NCBI RefSeq assembly: GCF_013408245.1
Contig: NZ_JACBYS010000002.1
Span: forward strand, 62,001-126,000
Reading direction: 5' to 3'
Source of the DNA: Duganella sp. 1224
GTDB lineage: Bacteria; Pseudomonadota; Gammaproteobacteria; Burkholderiales; Burkholderiaceae_D
Length of the DNA stretch: 64,000 bases
The notes beneath the pieces were generated by a model. The model was given only the letters and a program-made list of their open reading frames with translations, did no database searches and was not told the DNA's origin. Position numbers and translations under genes: made by a program. Of this stretch, positions 15,463 to 25,183 are shown piece after piece; position 1 is the first letter of the stretch; each line of letters begins with the position of its first letter.

Positions 15463-18400
15463 GGGCGGCGGCGGCGCAGCAGCAGGTAGGCGGCGGGCAC
15501 CACGAACATCGACAGCAAGGGCGCCGTCAGCATGCCGCCGACCATCGGCGCGGCAATGCGCTGCATGATTTCCGAGCCGGTGCCGGCGCCGATCAGCACC
15601 GGCACCAGGCCGGCGATGATCACCGCCACCGTCATCGCCTTGGGCCGCACGCGCAGCACGGCGCCGGCGCGGATCGCGTCGCGCAGGTCGTCCGCCGTGG
15701 TCTGCCCGGCCGCCCGCTTTGCCGCCCATTCATGCTTGAGGTACAGCAGCATGATGACGCCAAACTCCGCCGCCACGCCGGCCAGCGCGATGAAGCCCAC
15801 GCCCGAGGCCACCGACAGGTTGTGCCCCAGCAGCCACTCCATCCACGCGCCGCCGGCCAGCGCGAACGGCAGCGTGGCCATGATCAGCGCCGCCTCGTCG
15901 AAGCGCTGGAAGGTCAGGTACAGCAGCACGAAGATGGTGACCAGCGTGGCCGGCACCACCACCTTGAGCCGCGCGGTGGCGCGCTCCAGGTATTCGAACT
16001 GGCCCGACCACGACACCGCGTAACCAGCGGGCAGCTGGATGTCGCGCACCGCCGCCTGCATCTCGTGCACGGCCGACTTCAGGTCGCGGCCGCGGATGTC
16101 GACGTAGACCCAGCCGGACAAGCGCGCGTTCTCGCTCTTCAGCAGCGGTGGGCCATCCTCGACACGGATGGCGGTGACGTCGCCCAGCCGCAGCTGCGCG
16201 CCGCGCTCGGTCAGCAGCGGCAGGTCGCGCAGGCGCGCCAGCGAGTCGCGCACCTCGCGCGGATAGCGCACGTTGATCGGAAAGCGCTGCAGCCCCTCGA
16301 CCGTCTCGCCGATGTTGTCGCCGCCCACCGCGGCCGAGATCACGCCCTGCACGTCGGCGATGTTCAGGGCGTAGCGGGCGGCGGCGTCGCGGTCGATCTG
16401 CACGTCGATGTAGCGGCCGCCGTTGAGGCGCTCGGCCAGCGCCGAGGTCACGCCGGGCACCCTGGCCACCGCGTGTTCGATCTGCGCGGTGATGCGGTCG
16501 ATGATTTTCAGGTCGGTGCCGCCGACCTTGATGCCGACCGGGCTCTTGACGCCGGTGGACAGCATGTCCAACCGGTTGCGGATCGGCGGCACCCAGATAT
16601 TCGACAGCCCCGGCACCTTGACCACGCGGTCCAGTTCCTCCACCAGCTTGTCCGGCGTCATGCCCGGCCGCCACTGGTCGCGCGGCTTGAACTGGATGGT
16701 GGTCTCGAACATCTCGGTCGGCGCCGGATCGGTCGCGGTCTCGGCGCGGCCGGCCTTGCCGAACACGCTGGCCACCTCCGGCACCGTCTTGATCAGGCGG
16801 TCGGTCTGCTGCAGCAGCTGCGCCGCCTTGCCGATGCCAATGCCGGGCAGCGCCGACGGCATGTACAGCAGGTCGCCCTCGTCCAGCGGCGGCAGGAATT
16901 CGCCGCCCAGCCGCGACAGCGGCCAGAGCGACGCCAGCGCCACCAGCGCGGCCAGCACCAGCACCGCGCGCGGCGCCCGCAGCACCCGCTCCAGCAACGG
17001 CCGGTAGACGCGGATCAGCGCCCGGTTCAGCGGGTTCTTGTGCTCGGGCGGAATGTCGCCGCGGATCAGATAGCCCATCAGCACCGGAATCAGCGTCACC
17101 GCCAGCAGCGCCGCCGCGGCCATCGCGTAGGTCTTGGTGAAGGCCAGCGGCGCGAACAGCCGCCCCTCCTGGCCTTCCAGCGTGAACACCGGCACGAACG
17201 ACAGCACGATGATCAGCAGCGAGAAGAACAGCGCCGGCCCCACCTCCGTGGCGGCGTCGCCGATCACCCGCCAGTGCTCGGCGCCCTCCAGCCGCTGCCC
17301 CGGATGCGCGTGGCGCCACGCCTCGATGTGCTTGTGGGCGTTCTCGATCATCACCACCGCCGCGTCCACCATGGCGCCGATGGCGATGGCGATGCCGCCC
17401 AGCGACATGATGTTGGCGTTGACGCCCTGGTAGTGCATCACCAGGTAGGCGGCCAGTATCCCCAGCGGCAGCGAAACGATGGCCACCAGCGCCGAGCGCA
17501 CATGGAACAGGAAGATGGCGCACACCAGCGCCACCACCACGAATTCCTCCAGCAGCTTGTGCTCCAGATTGTCCACCGCGCGCCGGATCAGGTTGGAGCG
17601 GTCGTAGGTGGTAACGATCTCCACGCCCGGCGGCAGGCTGGCCTTGAGCTGCGCCAGCCGCGCCTTGACGGCGTCGATGGTCTGCAAGGCGTTCTTCCCC
17701 GAGCGCATGACCACCACGCCGCCGGCCACCTCGCCCTCGCCATTGAGGTCGGCCACGCCGCGCCGGATTTCCGGTCCGAGCTGGATGGTGGCCACGTCGC
17801 CCAGCCGCACCGGCACACCGGCCGCGCTGGTGGTCAGCGGAATCTTGCGAAAATCGTCCAGCCCCTTCAGATAGCCGGACGCGCGCACGATGTACTCGGC
17901 CTCGGCCAGCTCCAGCACCGAGCCGCCGCTTTCCTGGTTGGCGCGCCGCACCGCCTCGATCACCCGCGTGTGCGGTATGCCATAGGCGCGCAGCTTGTCC
18001 GGATCGAGCTGGATCTGGTACTGCCGCACCATGCCGCCGATGCTGGCCACCTCGGACACGTTCGGCACCGTCTTCAGCTCGAAGCGCAGGAACCAATCCT
18101 GCAGCGCGCGCAGCTGCGACAGATCCAGCTTGCCGCTGCGGTCGGTCAGCACGTACTCATAGACCCAGCCGACGCCGGTGGCGTCCGGCCCCAGCGCCGT
18201 GCGCGCCTGCGCCGGCAGCCGCGCCTGCACCTGGTTCAGATATTCCAACACCCGCGAGCGCGCCCAGTAGGGATCGGTGCCGTCCTCGAACAGCACGTAG
18301 ACGAACGAGTCGCCAAAGAAGGAGTAACCGCGCACCGCCTTGGCGCCCGGCACCGACAGCATGGTGGTGGTGAGCGGATAGGTGACCTGGTTTTCCATGA

Positions 18401-18578
18401 TCTGCGGCGCCTGGCCGGGATAGGTGGTGCGGATGATCACCTGCGTGTCGGACAGGTCCGGCAAGGCATCCAGCGGCGTCCTGGTCAGCGCCCAGATGCC
18501 CCACGCGGTCAGCGCCAGCGTCAGCACCAACACCAGGAAGCGGTTCAGCGTCGACCAGCGGATCAGGCGCGCGATCAT
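15459..18578 (-). CDS. CusA/CzcA-type heavy-metal efflux RND permease
   Basis: 1039 residues, full length for HME-RND pumps, with the usual 12 TM layout (TM1 at ~10-32). TM4 carries [16 protein letters not shown]. The pore-domain segments [15 protein letters not shown] and [13 protein letters not shown] are the Met-containing stretches typical of the Cu/Ag-exporting CusA branch rather than CzcA. The start overlaps the adaptor stop by 4 nt. With the adaptor and TolC-type genes it forms a complete tripartite pump. Cu(I)/Ag(I) specificity is inferred from these motifs. Confidence 0.88.
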   Translation of the reverse strand: MIARLIRWSTLNRFLVLVLTLALTAWGIWALTRTPLDALPDLSDTQVIIRTTYPGQAPQIMENQVTYPLTTTMLSVPGAKAVRGYSFFGDSFVYVLFEDGTDPYWARSRVLEYLNQVQARLPAQARTALGPDATGVGWVYEYVLTDRSGKLDLSQLRALQDWFLRFELKTVPNVSEVASIGGMVRQYQIQLDPDKLRAYGIPHTRVIEAVRRANQESGGSVLELAEAEYIVRASGYLKGLDDFRKIPLTTSAAGVPVRLGDVATIQLGPEIRRGVADLNGEGEVAGGVVVMRSGKNALQTIDAVKARLAQLKASLPPGVEIVTTYDRSNLIRRAVDNLEHKLLEEFVVVALVCAIFLFHVRSALVAIVSLPLGILAAYLVMHYQGVNANIMSLGGIAIAIGAMVDAAVVMIENAHKHIEAWRHAHPGQRLEGAEHWRVIGDAATEVGPALFFSLLIIVLSFVPVFTLEGQEGRLFAPLAFTKTYAMAAAALLAVTLIPVLMGYLIRGDIPPEHKNPLNRALIRVYRPLLERVLRAPRAVLVLAALVALASLWPLSRLGGEFLPPLDEGDLLYMPSALPGIGIGKAAQLLQQTDRLIKTVPEVASVFGKAGRAETATDPAPTEMFETTIQFKPRDQWRPGMTPDKLVEELDRVVKVPGLSNIWVPPIRNRLDMLSTGVKSPVGIKVGGTDLKIIDRITAQIEHAVARVPGVTSALAERLNGGRYIDVQIDRDAAARYALNIADVQGVISAAVGGDNIGETVEGLQRFPINVRYPREVRDSLARLRDLPLLTERGAQLRLGDVTAIRVEDGPPLLKSENARLSGWVYVDIRGRDLKSAVHEMQAAVRDIQLPAGYAVSWSGQFEYLERATARLKVVVPATLVTIFVLLYLTFQRFDEAALIMATLPFALAGGAWMEWLLGHNLSVASGVGFIALAGVAAEFGVIMLLYLKHEWAAKRAAGQTTADDLRDAIRAGAVLRVRPKAMTVAVIIAGLVPVLIGAGTGSEIMQRIAAPMVGGMLTAPLLSMFVVPAAYLLLRRRRP

Positions 18579-19843
18579 TGATCCGCTCCCAGCCGGCCGA
18601 TCGCGCCTTTCAGGCTGGCCTCGGAATCGACCAGGAACTGGCCCGACGCCACCACCCGCTGGCCGGCCTGCAGTCCCTGGCGGATCTCGGTCAGGCCGCC
18701 CGCCTCGACGCCGGTCTGCACCTCGGACGGAAGGAAGCTGCCGTCGGCGCCGGCGATGAACACCAGCTTGCGTTCGCCGGTGCGTATCACCGCCTCGCTG
18801 GCCACCGCCAGCACCGGCCTGCCCGGCGCGGCGAGAATGCGCGCGTTGGCGAACATGCCGGGCACCAGTTGGCCCTGCGGATTATGCAGCTCGATACGGG
18901 CCTGCAAGGTGCGCGTGCCGGCATCCACCGACGGCAGCACGGCGGCGATGGTGCCGCTGAAACGGGCGCCGGGCAGCGCCGCCGCGCTGGCCTCGACGGT
19001 CATGCCCGGCCGCACCTGTTGCGCCGCCGTTTCCGGTATCTCGGCGTTCAGCCAGATGCGTTCCAGGCCTTGGATGCGAAACAGCGGCGCACCGGCGGCC
19101 ACCGCCATGCCCTCGCGCGCGCTCAGCTCGGCCACCACGCCGGACTGCGGCGCGCGCAGCGTGACGCGGGTCTGCGGTTTGCCGCCGGCGCGCAACTGGG
19201 CGATCAGTTCGTCCGGCATGCCGGCCAGCCGCAGGCGCTGCAACGCCGCCTCGGCCAGGTCGGCGGATAGTTGGCGCGCGGTCAGGTACTCCTCCTGCGC
19301 GGCCACCCACTCGGGCAGCACCACGTCCGCCAGCGGCTGGCCCTTGCGCACGGGATCCAGCGGCGCGCGCACGTACAGCTTGTCGACATAGCCGGGGGCA
19401 CGCGCCTGCACCACGCTCACCTCGCGCTCGTTCCAGGCCAGGTTGCCGACCACCTCCAGCGCCGGTGACAGCGTGGTTTCCAGCACCGTCGCAAAGCGGA
19501 TGCCGAGGTTCTGCTGCACGCCGGGGCTGATGCTAACGCCGCCGTCGCCGCCATCACCGGCGTACACCGGCACCAGTTGCATGTCCATGAACGGCGACTT
19601 GCCCGGCTTGTCGAAGCGCGGGCCCGGCACCATGGGGTCGTGCCAGTACAGGACTTTTTTGCCGCCGGCTGCAGTGCCGGACGCCTTGGCGCCGGCATCG
19701 GCCGCTGTTGCGGCATTGGCGGCATTGGCGGCGGTTGGCGCCGATGCGGCGCCGCGCCGGCCCAGCCAGTAGCCGCCAGCCCCCACCCCGGCCAGCACCA
19801 GTGCAACCGCCATCGCGGCGGCCAACTTCTTCTTGTTCATCAT
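18575..19843 (-). CDS. CusB-type periplasmic adaptor with heavy-metal-binding domain
   Basis: 422 residues from the ATG at 19843 (or 19840). One TM/signal anchor at ~4-28 ([22 protein letters not shown]). Then a heavy-metal-binding domain, [26 protein letters not shown], ~65-95, in which Met and His replace the usual Cys. This is followed by the barrel-sandwich and helical hairpin of membrane fusion proteins ([26 protein letters not shown]). It links the RND pump to the outer membrane channel and hands metal to the pump. The gene overlaps both neighbours by a few bases. Confidence 0.87.
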   Translation of the reverse strand: MMNKKKLAAAMAVALVLAGVGAGGYWLGRRGAASAPTAANAANAATAADAGAKASGTAAGGKKVLYWHDPMVPGPRFDKPGKSPFMDMQLVPVYAGDGGDGGVSISPGVQQNLGIRFATVLETTLSPALEVVGNLAWNEREVSVVQARAPGYVDKLYVRAPLDPVRKGQPLADVVLPEWVAAQEEYLTARQLSADLAEAALQRLRLAGMPDELIAQLRAGGKPQTRVTLRAPQSGVVAELSAREGMAVAAGAPLFRIQGLERIWLNAEIPETAAQQVRPGMTVEASAAALPGARFSGTIAAVLPSVDAGTRTLQARIELHNPQGQLVPGMFANARILAAPGRPVLAVASEAVIRTGERKLVFIAGADGSFLPSEVQTGVEAGGLTEIRQGLQAGQRVVASGQFLVDSEASLKGAIGRLGADQ

Positions 19844-21120
19844 CGGCCCTCCGGCGGCAGGATGTAGTTCAGTTGCGCCCACAGGCGGGCGGTGTCGGCT
19901 TCCAGCTGCAGCGCGGCCAGACGGGCGTCCGTCTCGTTGCGGCGCGCCGCCAGCACGTCGGCCAGCGTGGCCCTGGCGCCACGATAGGCGGCCAGCACCG
20001 CCTCGGCGTTCTGCGCCGCGCGCGGCAGCAATTCGTCGTGATAGCGGCGCAGGCGGTCCTGCCCGGAACGCCAGTCTTCGATCAGCGTCCGCGTTTCGGC
20101 CACGTGGGCGCGGTGCGCCTCCTCGCGCTCGGCCTGCGCCTGGTCAGCCTGCGCCAGGCGCGCCGCCAGTGTGCGGTCCTGGCGCCGCGCGCGGTCCCAC
20201 TGCAAGGGCACGGACACGCCAAACGACACCATGTTGGAATACGCCGAACCGCGCTGCTGCCAGGCCACGTCGACCGTCCAGTCGGACTTGCGCTCGGCCT
20301 GCGCCAGCCGCACCTCGGCGGCGGCGGCGTCCTCGCGCCGGCGCAGCGCAACGATTTCGGGCGCCTGATTGAGTTCCTCGTCGAGCGCGGCGGCGTCCAG
20401 CGGTATGCGCTCCATGGCCGGTGGCGGCGCCAGCGCGGCCGTCGCCGCCGTGGCGCCGGTCCAGCGGCCCAGCATCAGCGTGGCCGCGCGCACGCGCTGC
20501 CGAGCCGCCGCCAGGCGATCGTCCGCCTGCAACAGCGCCACCTCGGCCGCCAGCACCTCGGCCTGGCTGCCACGCCCGCCACGGTAGGCGGCTTGCGCGG
20601 CCAGCGACTGCTGGCTGGTCTGTTCGCGCTGCCGCGCCAGCAGCGTCTCGGCCAGCTCGGCAAAGTGGCGCTCCAGCCAGGCCAGCGCCGTGTCACGGCT
20701 GATGTCGGCGCGCTGGCGCGCCTGCTGGGCCTCGGCCTGCAGGGCTTCCTGCGTGTAGCGCTCGGCGCGCAGCTTGCGCTTGTCGGCGCCGACCAGCTCC
20801 TGCGACAGGCCGATGCGGCGCATGGTCATGAAATCGGCGCCGATGCTGCCGCGATCGGGGCCGGTGGCGGGCAGATTGTCGATGCCGGCTTTCAGCACCG
20901 GGTCGGGCAACTGGGCGGCGGCGACGGCCAGTTCGCGTCCGGCGCGCGCGGCGGCGCCTTGCGCGGCCAGTTGTTGCGAGCGCTGCACGGCCAGTTGCAC
21001 GGCGCTGGCTAAGGACAGTTCATCGCCGGCGCGCGCGGCGGAAAAGGACGACAGCAGTAACGCCGCCAGCAGCAGCATTGGTGCGCGCCGCAACGGGCGC
21101 GCGTAAGAAAGAAAAGACAT
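19840..21120 (-). CDS. TolC/CusC-type outer membrane efflux protein
   Basis: 426 residues with a signal peptide (LLLAALLLSSFSAARA). Two outer membrane efflux repeats: long helices such as ALQAEAQQARQRADISRDTALAWLE and ARRQDRTLAARLAQADQAQAEREE. It lacks a lipobox cysteine, unlike E. coli CusC. It provides the outer membrane exit duct for the CusBA-like pump encoded directly downstream, with an ATGATGA overlap. About 68 nt separate it from the small exported protein upstream. Confidence 0.85.
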   Translation of the reverse strand: MSFLSYARPLRRAPMLLLAALLLSSFSAARAGDELSLASAVQLAVQRSQQLAAQGAAARAGRELAVAAAQLPDPVLKAGIDNLPATGPDRGSIGADFMTMRRIGLSQELVGADKRKLRAERYTQEALQAEAQQARQRADISRDTALAWLERHFAELAETLLARQREQTSQQSLAAQAAYRGGRGSQAEVLAAEVALLQADDRLAAARQRVRAATLMLGRWTGATAATAALAPPPAMERIPLDAAALDEELNQAPEIVALRRREDAAAAEVRLAQAERKSDWTVDVAWQQRGSAYSNMVSFGVSVPLQWDRARRQDRTLAARLAQADQAQAEREEAHRAHVAETRTLIEDWRSGQDRLRRYHDELLPRAAQNAEAVLAAYRGARATLADVLAARRNETDARLAALQLEADTARLWAQLNYILPPEGR

Positions 21121-21188
21121 GATGACTCCACAAGGCGTAGAAACACGCCGCGCCTGCTGCGCGGCGGCGGATCAAAACGCGTGGATGG

Positions 21189-21581
21189 TCAAATGCGGAA
21201 GCAGCAATGCCGGATGGCGATTGGCGGCGAGGTTGGATACGCCAGGGCGGCGGCCGGCGGCGCGGCGGCAGCATGGAAGGACGGCGGCGCGGCGGGCAGC
21301 ACCACGCGCACCAGGCCGGCCGACAGGAATGGCGCCACTTGCGGCAGGTCCGGCTTGTCCAGCGACTGCTGGAACTTGTGGCCGTGGGCGTGGCACAACC
21401 CGGGCTGTTGCTTGTCGACGCCGGTGCAATCGGCCATCTGCGCCATCTGCGCCGATTGTGCCGCCCCGCCGGGCATGAGGGTGGACGGGCACACGTACGA
21501 CGCCAACGCGCATTGCGTGTACAGCATGCTGAACACGGCAAACACGATGACGAAGAAGCGGCATGGACGGGTGGCTCTCAT
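21189..21581 (-). CDS. small exported Cys/His-containing protein upstream of the metal efflux operon
   Basis: 130 residues from the ATG at 21581. N-terminal signal/TM (RFFVIVFAVFSMLYTQCALA). The mature part has Cys residues in ASYVCPS, ADCTGV and GLCHAHGHKF, and another Cys pair at the C-terminus (RHCCFRI), with a Pro/Ala-rich middle. The CHAHGH cluster is a plausible metal site. I do not recognise a named family. The position as first gene of the cus-like operon suggests a periplasmic metal-binding role; this is inference. Confidence 0.6.
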   Translation of the reverse strand: MRATRPCRFFVIVFAVFSMLYTQCALASYVCPSTLMPGGAAQSAQMAQMADCTGVDKQQPGLCHAHGHKFQQSLDKPDLPQVAPFLSAGLVRVVLPAAPPSFHAAAAPPAAALAYPTSPPIAIRHCCFRI

Positions 21582-21698
21582 GACCGCAGTATAACCCGGG
21601 CACGCCGGCGCGGGATCATCTGTTGGGGTTATCGCTTGCGGCGCGGCGGCGCGCCTTTGCTGTACCATGCCACCAGGGAGATCATCAAAGGACACACT

Positions 21699-22949
21699 TT
21701 GCAAACGATACAATTAGTCGGCGCCGTGCTATTCGGCCTGGCGCTGCTGCACACCTTCGCCGCCAAGTTCTTCGAAAAGCTGGCGCACCGCCACCCGCGC
21801 CATGCCGGCCTGTTCCACCTGCTGGGCGAGGTCGAAGTGGTGTTCGGCTTCTGGGCCTTTATCCTGATGATCGCGCTGGCCTTGCTGAACGGCGGCCAGG
21901 CGGCCATCGCCTACGCCGAGTCGCGCCAGTACACCGAACCGCTGTTTGTGTTCGTGGTGATGGTGGTGGCGGCCTCGCGTCCGGTGCTGGACATCGTCCA
22001 GCGCGTGCTGCTGAAATGGGCGCGCAGGCTGCCGGTGCGCGCCGAACTGGCGCTGGTGTGGTTTGGCCTGGCGCTAGTGCCGCTGACCGGCTCGCTCATC
22101 ACCGAACCAGCCGCGATGACGCTGGCAGCGCTGATGCTGGCGCCCCTCATCTTCCGCGACGGCGTGCCGGAATGGCTGAAGTACGCGGCGTTGGGGGTGC
22201 TGTTCGTGAACATTTCCATCGGCGGCCTGCTGACCTCCTACGCGGCGCCGCCGGTGCTGATGGTGGCGGGCACCTGGAATTGGGACACGGCTCACATGGC
22301 CGCGCATTTTGGCTGGAAGGCGCTGATCGCGGTGCTGATCAACGCCACCGTCGTCAGCGTCATGCTGCGCCAGCACCTGCGGCCGGCGGCAAGCGCCACG
22401 GGCAGCGAGGCACCGGTGGTGCCGCTGGCGGTGACGCTGGTCCATCTCGGCTTTCTGGCGGCGGTGGTGGTGCTGGGCCATCATCCGGTGCTGTTCCTCG
22501 GCGTGTTCATGCTGTTCCTCGGCTTTACCAGCGCCTACCAGCGCTATCAGACGCCATTGATTATCAAGGAGGGGCTGCTGGTCGGCTTCTTCCTGGCCGG
22601 GCTGGTGGTGCTGGGCGGCATGCAGCAATGGTGGTTGCAGCCGATCGTCGAGAGCCTGTCGCCGCTGGCGCTGTTCTTTGGCGCGATGAGCCTGACGGCA
22701 ATCACCGATAACGCCGCCCTCACCTATCTCGGCTCGCTGATCGACAGCATCTCGCCGCAGTCGCAGTACATGCTGATGGCCGGCGCCGTCACCGGCGGCG
22801 GCCTGACGGTGATCGCCAACGCGCCCAACCCGGCCGGCGTGGCGCTGCTGCGCCGCGGCTTTCAGGACGAGTCGATCGGCACGCTCGGCCTGCTGGCCGG
22901 CGCGCTGGCGCCCACCGCCGTGGCGGCGCTGGCCTTCCTGCTGCTTTAG
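21699..22949 (+). CDS. putative Na+/H+ antiporter (PF07399-like membrane protein)
   Basis: 416 residues. The only start with a good ribosome-binding site in this frame is a TTG at 21699 (AAAGGA seven bases before). At least ten hydrophobic segments run through the protein, including GLLTSYAAPPVLMVAGTWNW, conserved in the putative Na+/H+ antiporter family PF07399, and ITDNAALTYLGSL...PNPAGVALL near the end. The ion specificity is not experimentally settled for the family. It is divergent from the cus-like operon, with 117 nt between. Confidence 0.72.
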   Translation: MQTIQLVGAVLFGLALLHTFAAKFFEKLAHRHPRHAGLFHLLGEVEVVFGFWAFILMIALALLNGGQAAIAYAESRQYTEPLFVFVVMVVAASRPVLDIVQRVLLKWARRLPVRAELALVWFGLALVPLTGSLITEPAAMTLAALMLAPLIFRDGVPEWLKYAALGVLFVNISIGGLLTSYAAPPVLMVAGTWNWDTAHMAAHFGWKALIAVLINATVVSVMLRQHLRPAASATGSEAPVVPLAVTLVHLGFLAAVVVLGHHPVLFLGVFMLFLGFTSAYQRYQTPLIIKEGLLVGFFLAGLVVLGGMQQWWLQPIVESLSPLALFFGAMSLTAITDNAALTYLGSLIDSISPQSQYMLMAGAVTGGGLTVIANAPNPAGVALLRRGFQDESIGTLGLLAGALAPTAVAALAFLLL

Positions 22950-23018
22950 ACGCCAACATCAACCAGGCCCCTTCATTGCACGATGAGAGGGCTGCGCACC
23001 GTTTCCTGAAGATTGCCA

Positions 23019-23486
23019 TCAGTTTGTACAGCTGATCATAATCTCATGTTGGCCTACATATTTACCCTTGCGATATGTAAATGTACAGGCTCGGACATCG
23101 TCATCTAATCTCCTGGACAACTTGACTTGATCTGACTCCCCATAAGTGCAAACTAACCATTTCCCATCAGGGAATTTCCCATCCAGTCCATAGGTATAAA
23201 CCCACCCATTTTTTTCACGTCTTTGCTTGTAATCAGAAAGCTCCCCAAGTTGTTCTGGCGGGCCACTCATCGGCGCCGCCCCATGCAGATAGAGCGGTGA
23301 GCCGATAAAGCTTACCCATCCCTCAGGCAGATCTACGAGCTGTAGGGATCTCTCTTGAATTGAATCCGGACACGAAAGTGAAGGCGTTATGGCTCGGCCA
23401 ATCGCCGATTGCTCGACCATCGCAATTATCCCGACGATCAGGCATCTCACCATCCCACCGCTTTTACCACATAGTCGTGATGTCAT
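23019..23486 (-). CDS. STY0301-like exported protein, possible immunity partner
   Basis: 155 residues from the ATG at 23486, preceded by GAGG; a longer start at 23516 would overlap the upstream gene by 23 nt. Residues 12-32 form a signal/TM segment. The mature part has SCPDSI, LPEGW, LYLHGAAP, GWVYTYG, DGKWLVCTYG and RACTFTY, which follow the pattern of STY0301 family proteins (SCP..., P.GW, W..C.Y). Location would be periplasmic. It follows the BPSL0067-like amidase candidate by 7 nt, as an immunity gene would. Both have lower GC than their surroundings. Function by context only. Confidence 0.6.
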   Translation of the reverse strand: MTSRLCGKSGGMVRCLIVGIIAMVEQSAIGRAITPSLSCPDSIQERSLQLVDLPEGWVSFIGSPLYLHGAAPMSGPPEQLGELSDYKQRREKNGWVYTYGLDGKFPDGKWLVCTYGESDQVKLSRRLDDDVRACTFTYRKGKYVGQHEIMISCTN

Positions 23487-23493
23487 AGCTGCC

Positions 23494-23880
23494 TCATTCA
23501 ATGACGAAAAACGCATCAGCGTTGTCGCTGACGTGGATGTAATTTCCCTTTTTATCTTTACCTTGTGACTTGATCAGACGGACCGAGATCTTGGTTTTAT
23601 TTGAGGCCTTCCACTGGTCTACAATATATATCCCCCCGACGCCCTGACGGAGATAAAGTGCTGCGTGATTTCCATGGCGATTACTGGCGTAGCGTCCATT
23701 AATGAAAGTCGCGATGGCAGTACCTGGCTTGAGCATTGTGTTGCCCAATACCTGCTCTCCTTGTCGCCAATGCGATGTTGTCGGAGCTCCTGCATATTTT
23801 TGAACCAGCGCAACACACTGGTGACTACCGACCACAGGTTGGTCCTTAAGTTCTGCTGCCTTCGGATACACGTATGACAT
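23494..23880 (-). CDS. BPSL0067-family protein, candidate peptidoglycan amidase effector
   Basis: 128 residues from the ATG at 23880, with AAGGAG eight bases upstream. The layout is that of a small CHAP/NlpC-like cysteine peptidase: catalytic Cys in VGSHQCVALVQKYAG (~22), catalytic His in RHGNHAALYL (~72), and an IVDQW segment after it. BPSL0067-family proteins resemble type VI secretion amidase effectors. No signal peptide, which fits a secreted effector rather than a housekeeping hydrolase. No T6SS structural gene is in this window. The gene is AT-richer than its neighbours and is followed by an exported STY0301-like gene. Confidence 0.65.
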   Translation of the reverse strand: MSYVYPKAAELKDQPVVGSHQCVALVQKYAGAPTTSHWRQGEQVLGNTMLKPGTAIATFINGRYASNRHGNHAALYLRQGVGGIYIVDQWKASNKTKISVRLIKSQGKDKKGNYIHVSDNADAFFVIE

Positions 23881-24010
23881 TTCCAAGTCTCCTTCATGAT
23901 TAGTGGACGATGTCTTAACGTACGCGGTATCGCCCCGCGCTCTTTGAACGCGAGCAAAACCAGGCATAACTGCGAGACTGGAACTGAGCTACATCAAATG
24001 CGAGGGAGCA

Positions 24011-25138
24011 TCAGGCGCGCTGATGGCGGGCGAAGAAGTCCAGCAGCATTTTGCTGGCGTCCGGGCCGGCCTTGGCGTTGAAGGGGAAGGCGGGATCGCC
24101 GCCGCTCCAGGCGTGGTCGAGTTGTTCGATGTGGGCGACGCGCAGCATCAGCTTGCGGCCAGCGTAGAAGTCGTGCAACTGGTGGGCGTTGTGGCGGCCC
24201 TTGGGTTTGTGCGTGGCCTTCGCGTCGCCGGACAGGCGGTTGAGCAGCATGCTTTGGCGCGCCAGTTGCAACTGGTTGATCGGACGGACCACGTGGTCGC
24301 CGGCGCCTTGCAGCACGATGGCCGGCATGCCGGGAAATTGCGGTTGCCGTTGCAGCAGTTCGTGCACGGCGACGTCGGCGCGCCAGCCGGGGGCGCCGTG
24401 TTTCATCACGCCGAGCGCGCCCAACGTGTTGTGGCCGGCGCCGAACACCGGGCCTGAGTGCAGGCCGACGGCGGCGAATAGTCTCGGATGATTCAGCGCC
24501 AGGATGTTGGCCATGCCGGCGCCGGCCGAGATGCCAGCGACGTAGATGCGCGAACGGTCGATCGGGTAGTGCGTCAGCACCTTGTGGATCATGGCGAGGA
24601 TGGAGGGCACGTCGCCGCCGCCTTCCTGCGTGGCGCGGTCGTACCATTTCCAGCAGCGTTGCGGCTGGATGGTGGTCAGTTGCTGTGGATAGAGGACAGC
24701 GTAGCCCTTCTTCTCCGCCCACAGATTCATGCGCGTGCCTTGCGCGAACTGGGTTGCTGTCTGATGGCAGCCGTGTAGCATGACGACCAGCGGCATGCCT
24801 TTGCTTTGTGCGCGCTCGGGGAGATGGTTGGGCAGGTACAGCCAGTAGTTCATGCGCTGGCCGCCGGTGGTCGGCACGTGGGCGGTGAGCCATTTGCCCG
24901 GCCCGATGGCAGCGGCTGGCGGCACGGAGGACGCGGCGGCCCGCGCGGCGCGCGGCTTGGCGCGCGGCGTCGCGGCCGTCTTGGCGGTCGGTTTGGCGAT
25001 CAGGGTGGCGGCAGGCTTGGCGGTCGGCTTGGCGCGTTGGCGCGTGGGCTTGGGCGGCGTCGCGACGGCGGCGAATAGCTTGGCCGTGCGCGTGCCGGCG
25101 CGGATCAGACTACGCAGCAGCTTTCCGGTCCTGGCCAT
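24011..25138 (-). CDS. PHB depolymerase-family esterase
   Basis: 375 residues. The catalytic domain (~90-375) matches the extracellular PHA depolymerase/feruloyl esterase LpqC-type fold: oxyanion LHGCHQTA, lipase box GISAGAGM with the nucleophile Ser, and catalytic His in EQLDHAWSGG near the end. Residues ~30-75 form a Lys/Ala/Pro/Thr-rich tail with KPTAKPAAT and KPRAARA repeats, with no typical signal peptide before it. The substrate could be a polyester or another short-chain ester; PHB is not certain. Confidence 0.82.
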   Translation of the reverse strand: MARTGKLLRSLIRAGTRTAKLFAAVATPPKPTRQRAKPTAKPAATLIAKPTAKTAATPRAKPRAARAAASSVPPAAAIGPGKWLTAHVPTTGGQRMNYWLYLPNHLPERAQSKGMPLVVMLHGCHQTATQFAQGTRMNLWAEKKGYAVLYPQQLTTIQPQRCWKWYDRATQEGGGDVPSILAMIHKVLTHYPIDRSRIYVAGISAGAGMANILALNHPRLFAAVGLHSGPVFGAGHNTLGALGVMKHGAPGWRADVAVHELLQRQPQFPGMPAIVLQGAGDHVVRPINQLQLARQSMLLNRLSGDAKATHKPKGRHNAHQLHDFYAGRKLMLRVAHIEQLDHAWSGGDPAFPFNAKAGPDASKMLLDFFARHQRA

Positions 25139-25183
25139 CGCAACGTCCTCCTGTCACGACAGTCTACCTGAAAGCCGCCGCGC

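Noticed and set aside
15387..18581. Very long open frame on the plus strand opposite the CusA-type gene
   Set aside because: High GC makes long antisense frames common. Its translation is His/Arg/Gln-rich low-complexity sequence without domains, while the minus strand encodes a full RND pump.
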